Assembly (NCBI GenBank): GCA_029556545.1 | Contig: JAKQEQ010000134.1 | Coordinates: 1-56,697, forward strand | Direction of reading: 5' to 3' | Source: Candidatus Hydrogenedentota bacterium | GTDB taxonomy: Bacteria > Hydrogenedentota > Hydrogenedentia > Hydrogenedentales > JAGMZX01 | DNA length: 56,697 nucleotides | In this document: piece after piece, positions 24,428-34,352 of the stretch | How the letters are laid out: each line of letters begins with the position of its first letter | Numbering within the stretch: the stretch's first letter is position 1 | Notes under the pieces: generated by a model | Databases searched by the model: none | What the model was told of the DNA's origin: nothing | What the model saw: the letters and a program-made list of their open reading frames with translations, nothing else | Position numbers and translations under genes: made by a program

Positions 24428-25834
24428 CTATCGCTGCGGCACGGGCCACTCGGCGGAATCGGTGCGTTGATCGCGGAAAAGCGCCTCGGCCCGGCGCACG
24501 AGGCCGGGTTGATCCGCCGCGAGGTCCCTTGTTTCGCCGATATCCGACGCGACGTCGTATACCTCGATGGGCGCCTTGGTTCCTGGCCGCACGATCTTCC
24601 AATGATCGATGCGCACCGCCTGATTGAAGCCGCCTTCATGGAACTCCCAATAGAGGAACTCGTGCCGCCGCTGGCGGTCCGCCGCGTCCAGCAGCGTGGG
24701 CGCGAAAGAGACGCCGTCAAGTCCCGGCGGCGCGGTCGTGCCCGCCAGCTCCGCCGCGGTCGGCAGGAAATCCCAGAACGCGCATACGTGGTCGCTGGTT
24801 GCGCCCGCCGGGACCGCGCTTGGTCCCCAGACAATGAACGGCACGCGAATGCCGCCGTCGTAGAGATCGCGCTTGATCCCGCGCACCGGCCCGGAACTGC
24901 GGAAGAAGTTCGGGGCGGCGCCCGCTTCCTTGTGCGGGCCGTTGTCGCTCGAAAAGAACACGAGCGTGTCTTCCGCGAGCCCGCGCTCGCGCACGCGGTC
25001 CAGCACCCGGCCCACGTCGCGGTCAAGCCGCGTAATCATGGCGGCGTGGTTCTTCTGCGGCTGCGGCCACGCCTCGTCCGAATACGGCGCGTCCGAGGGC
25101 GTCTCCATGCCGTTGCCTTCGGCGTGGCCGCGTTCGTTGTTCGCGTGCGGGATGGTATAGGCGAGGTAAAGGAAGAACGGCTTGTCCCCCTGCGCATCGG
25201 TGAATCGCAGCGCGTCCTCGGTGAACAAGTCATGGCTGTATTGGGCGCATTGGGCCGCCACGCCGTCTTTCTCGCTCTGCACATTGCCCTCGATGGGCAC
25301 GCGCTCCTCGTTGCGCCAGAGGTAGTCGGGGTAGTAGTTGTGCGCGTGGCGCTGGTTGAGATAGCCGAAGAAGTAATCAAAGCCCTGGCGGTTCGGGACG
25401 CCCGTGGTCTCGGGCTCGCCCAGTCCCCACTTGCCGATGAGCGCCGTCGTATAGCCGGCGTCGCGCAAGACCTCGGCCACCGTCACGTCGTCCGGGAGCA
25501 GTGGCACGAGCTTGTTCCCGCGGACCGTGCAATGTCCCGTGTGCAGTCCGGTCATCAGGGCACAGCGCGACGGCGCGCACACCGTGCTCCCCGCGTAAGC
25601 GTCGGTGAAACGCATGCCTTCCGACGCCATCGCGTCGAGCCGGGGCGTCCGTATGCGTTCCTGGCCGTAACAGCCGAGGTCGCCATAACCCAGGTCGTCC
25701 GCCAGGATGAAGATGATATTCGGCGGGCGGCGCGCAGGCGTTTCGCCGCGCGCGCGTCGCGGTGTTCCCAAGGCCGTCGTGGCCGCGCCCGCCGCCACGC
25801 TCCCGAGCCATGCGCGACGTGTGATTCCCTGCAT
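24428..25834 (-). CDS. twin-arginine-exported sulfatase
   Basis: Arylsulfatase-family enzyme of 468 aa. It has a Tat-like signal (MQGITRRAWLGSVAAGAATT) and then the sulfatase fold: metal-binding NIIFILADDLGYGDLGCYG (Asp46, Asp47) and the formylglycine motif C86-A-P-S-R90 in STVCAPSRCALMTGLHTGHC, with GKWGLGE further on. The Cys must be converted by a formylglycine-generating enzyme, which is not in the window. It likely desulfates a polysaccharide or glycan outside the cytoplasm. The ATG at 25834 has AAAGGGA about 7 nt upstream. It is divergent from hemB. The substrate cannot be assigned from sequence alone. Confidence 0.92.
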   Translation of the reverse strand: MQGITRRAWLGSVAAGAATTALGTPRRARGETPARRPPNIIFILADDLGYGDLGCYGQERIRTPRLDAMASEGMRFTDAYAGSTVCAPSRCALMTGLHTGHCTVRGNKLVPLLPDDVTVAEVLRDAGYTTALIGKWGLGEPETTGVPNRQGFDYFFGYLNQRHAHNYYPDYLWRNEERVPIEGNVQSEKDGVAAQCAQYSHDLFTEDALRFTDAQGDKPFFLYLAYTIPHANNERGHAEGNGMETPSDAPYSDEAWPQPQKNHAAMITRLDRDVGRVLDRVRERGLAEDTLVFFSSDNGPHKEAGAAPNFFRSSGPVRGIKRDLYDGGIRVPFIVWGPSAVPAGATSDHVCAFWDFLPTAAELAGTTAPPGLDGVSFAPTLLDAADRQRRHEFLYWEFHEGGFNQAVRIDHWKIVRPGTKAPIEVYDVASDIGETRDLAADQPGLVRRAEALFRDQRTDSAEWPVPQR

Positions 25835-25913
25835 AAGGCGTCCCTTTCGATTGCGTCCTGTCGGCCAGTTTAGGCATCGCGCGCGACAACATCAAGGCGC
25901 GGCGAGCAGTGCG

Positions 25914-25943
25914 TTAAGGATCGCCACGCCTTTTGTGTACAAT
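25914..25943 (+). promoter_or_regulatory. promoter for hemB
   Basis: TTAAGG (25914-25919), an 18-nt spacer and TACAAT (25938-25943), preceded by TGTG. The ATG of hemB is 43 nt downstream of the -10. Confidence 0.5.
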
Positions 25944-25985
25944 GCCTTGCGGCAAGCGCCCACACCGGGCGGAGGAGACCAAAGC

Positions 25986-26972
25986 ATGCCCTACCCCATA
26001 ACGCGCCTGCGGCGCATGCGCCGTAATGAAACGCTGCGGCGCATGGTCCGCGAAACGCACCTGCGCGCCGACGACCTGATCATGCCGTTGTTCGTGCGGC
26101 CCGGCGCGGGCGTGCGCAACCCCATCGCGTCGATGCCGGGCCAATTCCAGTGGTCCGTGGACACACTAGTGGAGGAGGCGCGAGCCGTCGCGGACGCGGG
26201 CGTGCCCGCGATCATCCTGTTCGGCATTCCCGAGCATAAGGATGCCGCCGGTTCGGAGGCGTATGCCGACGCCGCCGTCGTCTGTCGCGCCATCGAAGCG
26301 GTGAAGAAGGCGCGGCCCGAACTGTGCGTTATCACGGACGTGTGCCTCTGCGAATACACGGACCACGGCCATTGCGGCGTGATCGCAAAGAACCGCGACG
26401 GCGCGCCCGACGTCGCCAACGACGCGACGCTTGAATTGCTGGCGAAGGAGGCGCTCGCCCACGCGCGCGCGGGCGCCGACCTCGTCGCGCCTTCGGACAT
26501 GATGGACGGGCGCGTCACCGCCATACGCGACGCCCTCGACGACAACGGCTTCCAGGACGTGCCCATCATGGCGTACAGCGCGAAATTCGCGTCCGTGTTC
26601 TACGGGCCGTTCCGCGACGCCGCCGAATCGCCGCCGCAATTCGGCGATCGCCGGTCGTACCAGATGGACCCGCCGAACCTTGAGGAGGCGATGCGCGAGA
26701 TCGAGGAGGACATCGACGAAGGCGCGGATATCGTCATGGTCAAGCCCGCGCTCGCGTACCTCGACGTGATCCGGCGCGCGGCGGACGAGTTCCCGATGCC
26801 CATCGCCGCCTACAGCGTCTCGGGCGAATACGCCATGATCGAGGCGGCGGCGGCGAACGGATGGATCGAGCGCGAGCGCGCCATACGCGAGGTGCTGCTC
26901 GCGATTCGCCGCGCCGGCGCGAAATTGATCCTCACCTACTGGGCAAAAGAGGCGGCCAACTGGCTGAAGTGA
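25986..26972 (+). CDS. hemB: delta-aminolevulinic acid dehydratase
   Basis: Porphobilinogen synthase of 328 aa, second step of the C5 heme route. Zinc ligands C120, C122 and C130 are in DVCLCEYTDHGHCG, so it is the zinc-dependent type. Schiff-base lysines are K200 (AYSAKFASVFYGPFR) and K253 (MVKPALAYLD). The start at 25986 has GGAGGAG about 8 nt upstream and gives the standard N-terminus (PITRLRRMRRNETLRRMV); the longer open frame overlaps the divergent sulfatase. hemL follows 82 nt downstream. Confidence 0.97.
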   Translation: MPYPITRLRRMRRNETLRRMVRETHLRADDLIMPLFVRPGAGVRNPIASMPGQFQWSVDTLVEEARAVADAGVPAIILFGIPEHKDAAGSEAYADAAVVCRAIEAVKKARPELCVITDVCLCEYTDHGHCGVIAKNRDGAPDVANDATLELLAKEALAHARAGADLVAPSDMMDGRVTAIRDALDDNGFQDVPIMAYSAKFASVFYGPFRDAAESPPQFGDRRSYQMDPPNLEEAMREIEEDIDEGADIVMVKPALAYLDVIRRAADEFPMPIAAYSVSGEYAMIEAAAANGWIERERAIREVLLAIRRAGAKLILTYWAKEAANWLK

Positions 26973-26989
26973 GCGGGAAAGCCGTTCGC

Positions 26990-27034
26990 AGTTCAGCCTT
27001 CATGCTGTTCCAAGGACAGGCTGAAGCCTGAACT
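26990..27034. repeat. imperfect inverted repeat between hemB and hemL
   Basis: AGTTCAGCCTTCATGCTG (26990-27007) pairs with CAGGCTGAAGCCTGAACT (27017-27034), 15 of 18 matching, 9-nt loop. A half copy with the same core (CAGCCTTCAGGCTG) lies near 51909. It could attenuate hemL or act as an RNA-stability hairpin, but the dispersed copies make a repeat family more likely. Confidence 0.65.
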
Positions 27035-27054
27035 ACTAACAAAGAGGCGACTTT

Positions 27055-28344
<1,290 letters not shown>

Positions 28345-28402
28345 GAGTGGCTAAGGCAAACGCGCGCCTATTTGTCTTGCTCATACTCGTTGCCGTGTCT
28401 GT

Positions 28403-30322
28403 TCATAATCGTTGCGCTGGCGCCGCCTCGTGTTCCCCATCGCCAGTAGCCGTCGTCGGCGCACGCCCCATCAGGCTCGCCACGAAGAGAAACAGGGCCG
28501 GCGCGGCATGGAGGATCAAACGGGGAAGTGCAGTGTAGACTTGATGACGAATGAAATTCGCCGGCCATCCCAAAAAGGCGACGATGGACAACCCAAGGAG
28601 GCCAAGCCCGGTAATTGCCAGGAACCTTTCGCCCGGTCGCCAAACCTCACCAAAGCGAAGCGCAACGAACAGCGCCATGCCCGCGAACAGAGTCCATCCC
28701 GCCGCTCCCGTCCAGTAGTCAGGCGGCGCAAAGATATTGTCGAAAAGCAGTTGGACCTTCCCCCATGTAACGGGCTCTTGGAAATGCGCCTCCTTCACAA
28801 AGCCACGAGACGATTGGTGCCAGTGCCACCCTATCGTAATAAGCGCTGGAAGACAGAAACTCGCGCCCACCAACCAGCCGCGCCAACTGAGAGGAAAACG
28901 CGGCCAACACAAGGCCAGCGCCGCCGCCACGACAATCACCGTTGGTCCACCTTCAAACTTTGTTCCAGCCACGGCGCATAAGAAGAGAAATCCCGGCACA
29001 AGATAGCGTAGCCGCCCCTCCTTGCCGAAAACCCCGGTAAGCGCCGCAAGCGCCGCGGCCAGGAACGCAATCAGAGGGGTATCCGCGTAGGCCCAGCGCA
29101 ACGAAGGGTCATTGAAACAAATAATGAAGAGGGGCAAGAATGCCCAGGTAAAGAGCGGGGAAACACCCAACATGGCGCAAGCGCCCATCAGTTGTGTAAG
29201 AAAGGCAATCAGCAGCGCCGCAATGGTCCACTTGGCAAGTTCATCATGGATACCGCCCGCGAGCACGTACTGCATGGCAATGTTCAGCGGCCAAAGCAGC
29301 GGGTATTCATTGAGGCGGGTAAACTTCGAGGATTCAAGCGTCGGTATCTGGAAGAGTACGTTGGCCTTATAGACCCAGTGGGACAGGGCATCAAAGGAAT
29401 AGACCGGCGACAAGACAACGGGCACGAGATACAGGCTGACATAGTATGCCACGCCGATGGCCACAGCGGCGCCCAACGGGGAGAGCGGCAGACTTGCACG
29501 GAGGCTCTTCTCCGCCACCAACTCTCGCAGGCGGCTCGCGCACCGCCGGCAGGCAGGCAGGCCAAGAAGCAGTGGTATGCCTATGGCGACTATCCAGACG
29601 GCCGCGGGCGTCAACGAACCGCCGAGCACAAGCCATACCCAGAGCGCGCCCGTCAGCATGGCAAAACCGGCAAGAAAAGACGCTCCGAGAAACCACAGGG
29701 AACCGCCTCGTTCCGGGCCAATCCCGGCGACGCTGAGCGCTGCAAACCCGCCCAGCGTCTGCGCGAAAAGCAATACTGCGAAGGCGAAGAGGCGACGCTT
29801 GAGTGAGGCTGCTGGGCGCGGCGCCGGGGGCGGTATCTCATAACCAGGACGGGAATACAGCATGACGCCGCCGGAAAGCCGCACGCTATTCCATTCCGGA
29901 GGCGGGTCTTTTACCTCTCGCCCCATATCCAGGAAGTACTGCCACCGATGATCATCGACTGTCCAGAATGCGCTTGTCCGATTGTTCGGACACATGGCGT
30001 AGCGTACGCGGACCTCCGTCCAATTACCCCGCCGTGTGTAGTAATACACCGCATCCGGCGGGATGCGCGCCGCGGCCTCCCTCGCAACCCGCATCTCGTC
30101 GTTCCCGTCTCGCACGCCTTCGTAATCGCGGCCCGCTTCTCGAAACACCTTCACCCACTCGCGTGACGTCTGCTGCAGCTCCTTGATATTGCCGAAAATC
30201 ACGAAAAGGATCACAAGCGCACCTACACGTACCGCAACATCGAGCTTATTGCGCCATATGCATCGCCACGTCAATGTACTGCACTCCCCACTTGCCGCCT
30301 GAGCGCACCGAGAGTATATCAC
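28403..30322 (-). CDS. large polytopic membrane protein, glycosyltransferase-like
   Basis: A 639-aa protein with one N-terminal membrane segment (ALVILFVIFGNIKEL), a periplasmic domain of about 110 residues (REAAARIPPDAVYYYTRRGN), and then about 12 membrane segments. A loop after the fourth or fifth (PVYSFDALSHWVYKANVLFQ) is placed like the acceptor/donor loop of GT-C or O-antigen-type enzymes, but no defining motif is complete. The start is a GTG at 30322 with a weak GGA upstream, so the first 25 residues are uncertain. It is divergent from the GT2-methyltransferase gene across a 143-nt gap, which suggests a shared glycan or glycolipid pathway. Confidence 0.7.
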   Translation of the reverse strand: MIYSRCAQAASGECSTLTWRCIWRNKLDVAVRVGALVILFVIFGNIKELQQTSREWVKVFREAGRDYEGVRDGNDEMRVAREAAARIPPDAVYYYTRRGNWTEVRVRYAMCPNNRTSAFWTVDDHRWQYFLDMGREVKDPPPEWNSVRLSGGVMLYSRPGYEIPPPAPRPAASLKRRLFAFAVLLFAQTLGGFAALSVAGIGPERGGSLWFLGASFLAGFAMLTGALWVWLVLGGSLTPAAVWIVAIGIPLLLGLPACRRCASRLRELVAEKSLRASLPLSPLGAAVAIGVAYYVSLYLVPVVLSPVYSFDALSHWVYKANVLFQIPTLESSKFTRLNEYPLLWPLNIAMQYVLAGGIHDELAKWTIAALLIAFLTQLMGACAMLGVSPLFTWAFLPLFIICFNDPSLRWAYADTPLIAFLAAALAALTGVFGKEGRLRYLVPGFLFLCAVAGTKFEGGPTVIVVAAALALCWPRFPLSWRGWLVGASFCLPALITIGWHWHQSSRGFVKEAHFQEPVTWGKVQLLFDNIFAPPDYWTGAAGWTLFAGMALFVALRFGEVWRPGERFLAITGLGLLGLSIVAFLGWPANFIRHQVYTALPRLILHAAPALFLFVASLMGRAPTTATGDGEHEAAPAQRL

Positions 30323-30465
30323 CGTCTATCCGTGTCCACTCAACCGCCCGGCGCGTTCCGGCAGTTCTTGAGCAGCCTGATCGACCGACCACGTTCCCCG
30401 TTTGAGAGGCGAAGGAATGGTATACTTCTCTCCAATCGGAATCGTCGAAGCGAGTCAACGATCTC

Positions 30466-31899
30466 ATGAAACAAGCTGGCAGTCTATCCACACAGAAACT
30501 CAGTATCCTCGTTCCCGTTTATAACGAATCTCGCACACTGAGACCTTTGCTGGAGAAGGTGCTCAGTGTTCCACTGCCGATGGAACGCGAGGTGGTGGTT
30601 GTGGACGACGGATCGTCGGACGGCAGCCGCGATATTATCGCGGCCATGGCTCGTGAGCACGATGTCATCAAGCCCGTCTATCACGACCGGAATCAGGGAA
30701 AGGGCGGCGCAGTACGCACCGCCATCCAGCACGCGACCGGTGACTGGATGATTATCCAGGACGCCGATCTCGAGTACGACCCGTATGACTACGTCGCGTT
30801 ACTGGAGCCCGTCAAGGATGGCGTGGCAGACGCGGTTTTCGGATCGCGGTTTCTTGTTGGACGCTACTCCCGGGCCATGTACTTCTGGCACATGGTAGCC
30901 AATAAGGCGCTTACCCTGCTCACCAATATTCTGAACGATCTCAACCTTACCGATATGGAAACATGCTACAAGCTCGTGCGCGCGGATATCATGCGGCAAT
31001 TGCTGCTCCGCAGCGCCGGTTTCGATCTGGAGCCGGAACTGGCGACAAAGCTCGCCCGTTGGGGCGCGCGCATTTACGAGGTGCCTGTTTCCTATCGTGG
31101 CCGAACATATCCGGAGGGCAAGAGGATCACATGGCGCGACGGCGTGAAGGCACTCTGGGCGTTATTTCGCTACCGCTTCGAGATCCGTTACTGCAAGCAT
31201 GAGGGCTTTCTCGTATTGCAGGCGATGCAACGCGCGAGGCGGTTCAACCGGTGGCTTCTTGCTCAGTTCGCGCATTATCTGGGCGAGGAAATCCTGGAGG
31301 CGGGAGCCGGCATCGGCAATCTCACGGAACTCTTGCTGGACAGGCGGCGCCTGTGCTGTGTGGAGGACGATCTATTCTATGTTGAACGCCTCGAACACGC
31401 CTATGGCCACCTACAGAACGTCCGCATCTGCCAAGGGAATCTAACCAACCCCAAGGACATGGAACGAGCGACCCAGGACGGAGCGTTTGATTCCGTCCTG
31501 TGTGTCAATGTGATGGAACATATTGAAGATGAACTCCTTCTCCTGCACGGATTCCTTCGTGCGTTGAAGCCCGGAGGATGCGTTGTCATCCTTGTTCCGA
31601 ACAATCCCGCGCTCTATTGTGAGATCGACAAGACACTGGGCCATTTTCGGCGCTACACGGAGACGGCGCTAGGCAATCGTCTCAGAGACGCGGGATTTGA
31701 TGTTGTCAGGATCAGGGGATTCAACCGCGTAGGCGGATTCGGATGGCGGGTATCCGGCAAGGTATTGCGCAAGGATACACTTGAGCCGGGTCAAATGCGC
31801 CTTTTTGAGCTGCTGATGCCGTTGGTTCGCATACTGGAACACCTGCCTTTTCATAGTCACAACAGTATTATCGCCATTGGCCGCAAGCCGGCGGAGTAA
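30466..31899 (+). CDS. glycosyltransferase family 2 fused to a SAM methyltransferase
   Basis: One 477-aa protein holds two enzymes. Residues about 11-240 are a dolichol-phosphate-mannose-synthase-like GT2 domain: LSILVPVYNESRTLRPLLEK, VVVDDGSSDGS (44-54), IIQDADLEYDP with the DxD metal site (99-101), and LNLTDMETCYKLVRADIM. Residues about 265-440 are a class I methyltransferase: EEILEAGAGIGNLTELLLDR (274-293), VNVMEHIEDELLLLHGFLRA, KPGGCVVILVPNNPALYCEI and the FRRYTE segment. The sequence is continuous, with no stop or frameshift between them. It probably transfers a sugar to a polyprenyl or lipid carrier and methylates a related product; both substrates are unknown. A divergent membrane protein (28403-30322) is its likely partner. 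Confidence 0.88.
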   Translation: MKQAGSLSTQKLSILVPVYNESRTLRPLLEKVLSVPLPMEREVVVVDDGSSDGSRDIIAAMAREHDVIKPVYHDRNQGKGGAVRTAIQHATGDWMIIQDADLEYDPYDYVALLEPVKDGVADAVFGSRFLVGRYSRAMYFWHMVANKALTLLTNILNDLNLTDMETCYKLVRADIMRQLLLRSAGFDLEPELATKLARWGARIYEVPVSYRGRTYPEGKRITWRDGVKALWALFRYRFEIRYCKHEGFLVLQAMQRARRFNRWLLAQFAHYLGEEILEAGAGIGNLTELLLDRRRLCCVEDDLFYVERLEHAYGHLQNVRICQGNLTNPKDMERATQDGAFDSVLCVNVMEHIEDELLLLHGFLRALKPGGCVVILVPNNPALYCEIDKTLGHFRRYTETALGNRLRDAGFDVVRIRGFNRVGGFGWRVSGKVLRKDTLEPGQMRLFELLMPLVRILEHLPFHSHNSIIAIGRKPAE

Positions 31900-31937
31900 G
31901 GCGGGCAATCGCCCCCGTCACCATGCCGCGGTGCTCG

Positions 31938-32513
31938 TCAGCGGAGGGCGTCTTCGAGAGCGGGATTCGCCGGTAAAGACGGGGCGGGCTCTCGATCGTC
32001 GGCTTGACCGCGTTCGAGCGCCTCGGCGGCTCGCCGCTCGAGTTCGATGTTATAGGCGTCCTCGGCCGAGATATGGCGGTCCGTCACCAGGACGATGTGG
32101 AAGCCAAATCTTGTCGCGATAACATCGCTCAAGTAGCCGACCGGCCCGTTCCACACGTATTGCGCGAAGGCCGGTTCAAGCTCGTCCATCCGCCGGAACG
32201 GCGGCAACTCGCCGCCGCGCGTGGCGCTGTTCTTGTCGCTCGAATACTCGCGCGCAAGCCTCGCGAAGTCCTCTCCCGCCAGGACACGCTCGCGCAGGCG
32301 CGCGGCCAACTCGAAGGCCCGCTCGCGGTCCGCGGGGTTGCCGGGATCATAGCCGATGAGGATGTGCTTGCTGTAAACGATGGACGTGCCCGGCTCGGGT
32401 CGCCCCGCCCACCACAGGATGAGGGCCATGAGGGCCAGCATCGCCACGATGCCGACCCAAAGCAGTTTCGTCCAGTCCCGCGTCTCGCGCGGCGTCTCCT
32501 GATCAAGCGTCAT
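31938..32513 (-). CDS. membrane-anchored parvulin-type peptidyl-prolyl isomerase
   Basis: A 191-aa protein with one N-terminal membrane anchor (LLWVGIVAMLALMALILWWA) and a periplasmic PpiC/rotamase domain: SIVYSKHILIGYD, FARLAREYSSDKNSATRGGE, FAQYVWNGPVGYLSDVIATRFGFHIVLVTDRH. This corresponds to the parvulin fold in order and size, like the domain of SurA or PrsA, and should assist folding of exported proteins. The C-terminal 40 residues are charged and probably flexible. It lies 33 nt after the GspF/PilC gene on the same strand, with GGAGAAGG before its start, so the two are likely cotranscribed. Confidence 0.88.
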   Translation of the reverse strand: MTLDQETPRETRDWTKLLWVGIVAMLALMALILWWAGRPEPGTSIVYSKHILIGYDPGNPADRERAFELAARLRERVLAGEDFARLAREYSSDKNSATRGGELPPFRRMDELEPAFAQYVWNGPVGYLSDVIATRFGFHIVLVTDRHISAEDAYNIELERRAAEALERGQADDREPAPSLPANPALEDALR

Positions 32514-32546
32514 ACCGCCCTTCTCCGTCCACTTGTTCCGGGATAC

Positions 32547-33575
32547 TCAACGAATGCTGTTCAGCATCCCGCCATAATAGTTCGTGTAGAACGAAATGAC
32601 GATGTACCCGATAACGAGCCCCACAAGCAAGGTGATGGCGACGCGGGCCACGCGCGCCAGCACCGCCAGCGCGTGCGTCGCTTCGTTCATGTGATACTCG
32701 GCGACCTTATGCAGCGTGTGATCGAGCCTGCCGCTGGTTTCGCCCACGGCGAGCATTTCGCGCGCGGTCGGCGTCAGCACGCGGCTCGCGCCAAACGCCT
32801 CGACGAGGGAAGCGCCCTGCATCACGTAGGGCACGGCGCGCACAAGGTCGTCCGCGACGTAGGCGTTGCCGGACGCGGCGGCGGCCTGCTCGATGCAGCG
32901 CTGCACGGGCAGTCCGCTCGCGATGAGCAGCGCGAAGGTGCGGAAGAACCGCGCCAGCGCGAATCGTTGCGCGAGTGCGCTCACCGGCCAAACCGAGTAG
33001 GCCACACGGCCCCACACGTGGCCGAAGAGCCCCGCCCGCGCCAGCAGAATCCCCGCGGTCGCCGCCGCCGCGGCCACGAGCAACGCGGCCGCTTGAAACC
33101 ACAGGTACGACTGAAAATAGTTCCCGAGACTGAAGGCGCGTGTCGACGAAAAGTCAAGGTTCCGGACCAGCCCGAGCGCAAAGGTCCCGAGGAACCACGC
33201 CGCGACCAGTTGCAGCAAGGGCAGCGTAAGCGCGGAAAGGGTCTTGCGCCGCATCTCGAGTCGGTCTTCGTAGTACTGCGCGAGATCGCGCAGCATGACG
33301 TCGAGGCGGCCGCCCGTCTCGCCGACGCCGAGCAAGGTCACCAGCATTTCGGGGAGATACGCCCGCTGGCGTCGCGCGGCCTCCGCCAGCGTGCCGCCGT
33401 CGCGCACGTCGGCTTCCATCGTGCGCAACACCTCGCGTGCGCGCGGGTGGCGCTCCATACCCGAGACCAGCGCGAGCGACTGGACGATGGGAATGCCCGC
33501 GTCGTAGGCCGTGGCCAGTTGGCGGCACATCGGCACGAGCGTCTTCATGGGCAGTTGTGACGACACGAGACTCAT
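32547..33575 (-). CDS. GspF/PilC-type inner membrane platform protein
   Basis: A 342-aa polytopic protein with two copies of the T2SSF domain: residues about 9-130 (LVPMCRQLATAYDAGIPIVQ, VGETGGRLDVMLRDLAQYYE) and about 205-330 (FFRTFALLIASGLPVQRCIE, VGETSGRLDHTLHKVAEYHM). It has three membrane segments. GspF/PilC proteins are the inner-membrane base on which the secretion or pilus ATPase acts. At 342 aa it is shorter than the usual 400. The start at 33575 is chosen because the preceding 66 open codons are translated repeat sequence. GspE, pilins and secretin are absent nearby; only the parvulin gene follows. Confidence 0.9.
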   Translation of the reverse strand: MSLVSSQLPMKTLVPMCRQLATAYDAGIPIVQSLALVSGMERHPRAREVLRTMEADVRDGGTLAEAARRQRAYLPEMLVTLLGVGETGGRLDVMLRDLAQYYEDRLEMRRKTLSALTLPLLQLVAAWFLGTFALGLVRNLDFSSTRAFSLGNYFQSYLWFQAAALLVAAAAATAGILLARAGLFGHVWGRVAYSVWPVSALAQRFALARFFRTFALLIASGLPVQRCIEQAAAASGNAYVADDLVRAVPYVMQGASLVEAFGASRVLTPTAREMLAVGETSGRLDHTLHKVAEYHMNEATHALAVLARVARVAITLLVGLVIGYIVISFYTNYYGGMLNSIR

Positions 33576-33671
33576 TTTCGATTCCGATGGTGGAGTGAAC
33601 GATTGTAGCAAACGCGCCACCGACGGTGAAATGGCGACGCGGCCTGCGCCATACTGCGTGGAAGGTGCCGA

Positions 33672-33768
33672 ATGGACGATATGGACGATATAGACAGCAC
33701 GGACAGTAGAGACGGTGTACGGCGGGCGAGCCCCGCTCCCAACGCAGGAATTTGTCCATATCGTCCAT
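33672..33768. repeat. period-9 array closed by a 15-bp inverted copy
   Basis: Five 9-nt units (ATGGACGAT, ATGGACGAT, ATAGACAGC, ACGGACAGT, AGAGACGGT) run from 33672 to 33716. An exact inverted copy of the first 15 bases stands at 33754-33768, so the region could fold into a long hairpin. The GC-rich centre (GGCGGGCGAGCCCCGCTCCC) resembles the other palindromic family. The first 24 bases are identical to 50476-50499. It lies between the divergent gspF-like and spoU-like genes. Confidence 0.72.
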
Positions 33769-33795
33769 AGCACAAGGCCACGGGAGACTGCTTCA

Positions 33796-34329
33796 ATGGC
33801 GGAACGCGAGCCGCATTACGCCGGTGTGCCCCCAGAAACGCTGCCACCGGTATCGCGTCATCCGATTCACGTCGTACTCGACAATTTCCGCAGCGCGTAC
33901 AACGTCGGGTCCGCCTTCCGCACCGCGGATGCGGCGGCGGTCGCGCATGTGCATCTGTGCGGCATGAGCGCGCACCCGCCGCACCGCAAGATCGAGAAGA
34001 CCGCGCTCGGCGCGTTCGATTACGTGCCGTGGACCTATCACGAGCGGGTCAAGGATTGCCTGGCCGCGCTTCGCGCGGACGGCGTCCCGATCGTCGCGAT
34101 CGAGGTGGCGGACGGCGCGACGCCGTTCACCGATTTCGCATGGCCGCAACCCGTGGCGGTCGTTTTCGGCAACGAAGTCACGGGCATCAACGAGAGCGTG
34201 CTGCGCCAGTGCGACGGTGTGGCGTGCATCCCCATGTATGGCCATAAGAACAGCGTCAATGTGGCGACCGCCATCGGCGTGATCCTCTACGGCATTCTCA
34301 CGTGTTGGCAACAAGCAGGTCCCGTCTAA
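33796..34329 (+). CDS. SpoU/TrmH-family RNA 2'-O-methyltransferase
   Basis: A 177-aa SPOUT methyltransferase. Motif 1 is NFRSAYNVGSAFRTADAAA, motif 2 is VVFGNEVTGINESVLRQCD, motif 3 is IPMYGHKNSVNVATAIGVIL, which together form the trefoil-knot AdoMet site. The start at 33796 has GGGAG about 7 nt before it; the open frame upstream runs through the repeat at 33672-33768 and is not coding. Such short SpoU proteins methylate ribose 2'-OH in tRNA or rRNA, and the exact position cannot be read from sequence. Its end overlaps the possible start region of the PEP-synthase-like gene. Confidence 0.92.
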   Translation: MAEREPHYAGVPPETLPPVSRHPIHVVLDNFRSAYNVGSAFRTADAAAVAHVHLCGMSAHPPHRKIEKTALGAFDYVPWTYHERVKDCLAALRADGVPIVAIEVADGATPFTDFAWPQPVAVVFGNEVTGINESVLRQCDGVACIPMYGHKNSVNVATAIGVILYGILTCWQQAGPV

Positions 34330-34352
34330 AACGGGACCGACGAGACCGCGGC

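Noticed and set aside
24467-25873. A plus-strand frame as long as the sulfatase gene
   Set aside because: The sulfatase on the other strand has its signal peptide, metal ligands and formylglycine motif; the plus frame has none.
33576-33773. N-terminal extension of the GspF/PilC protein
   Set aside because: The extra 66 codons are translated period-9 repeat DNA; the conserved T2SSF domain starts just after the ATG at 33575.
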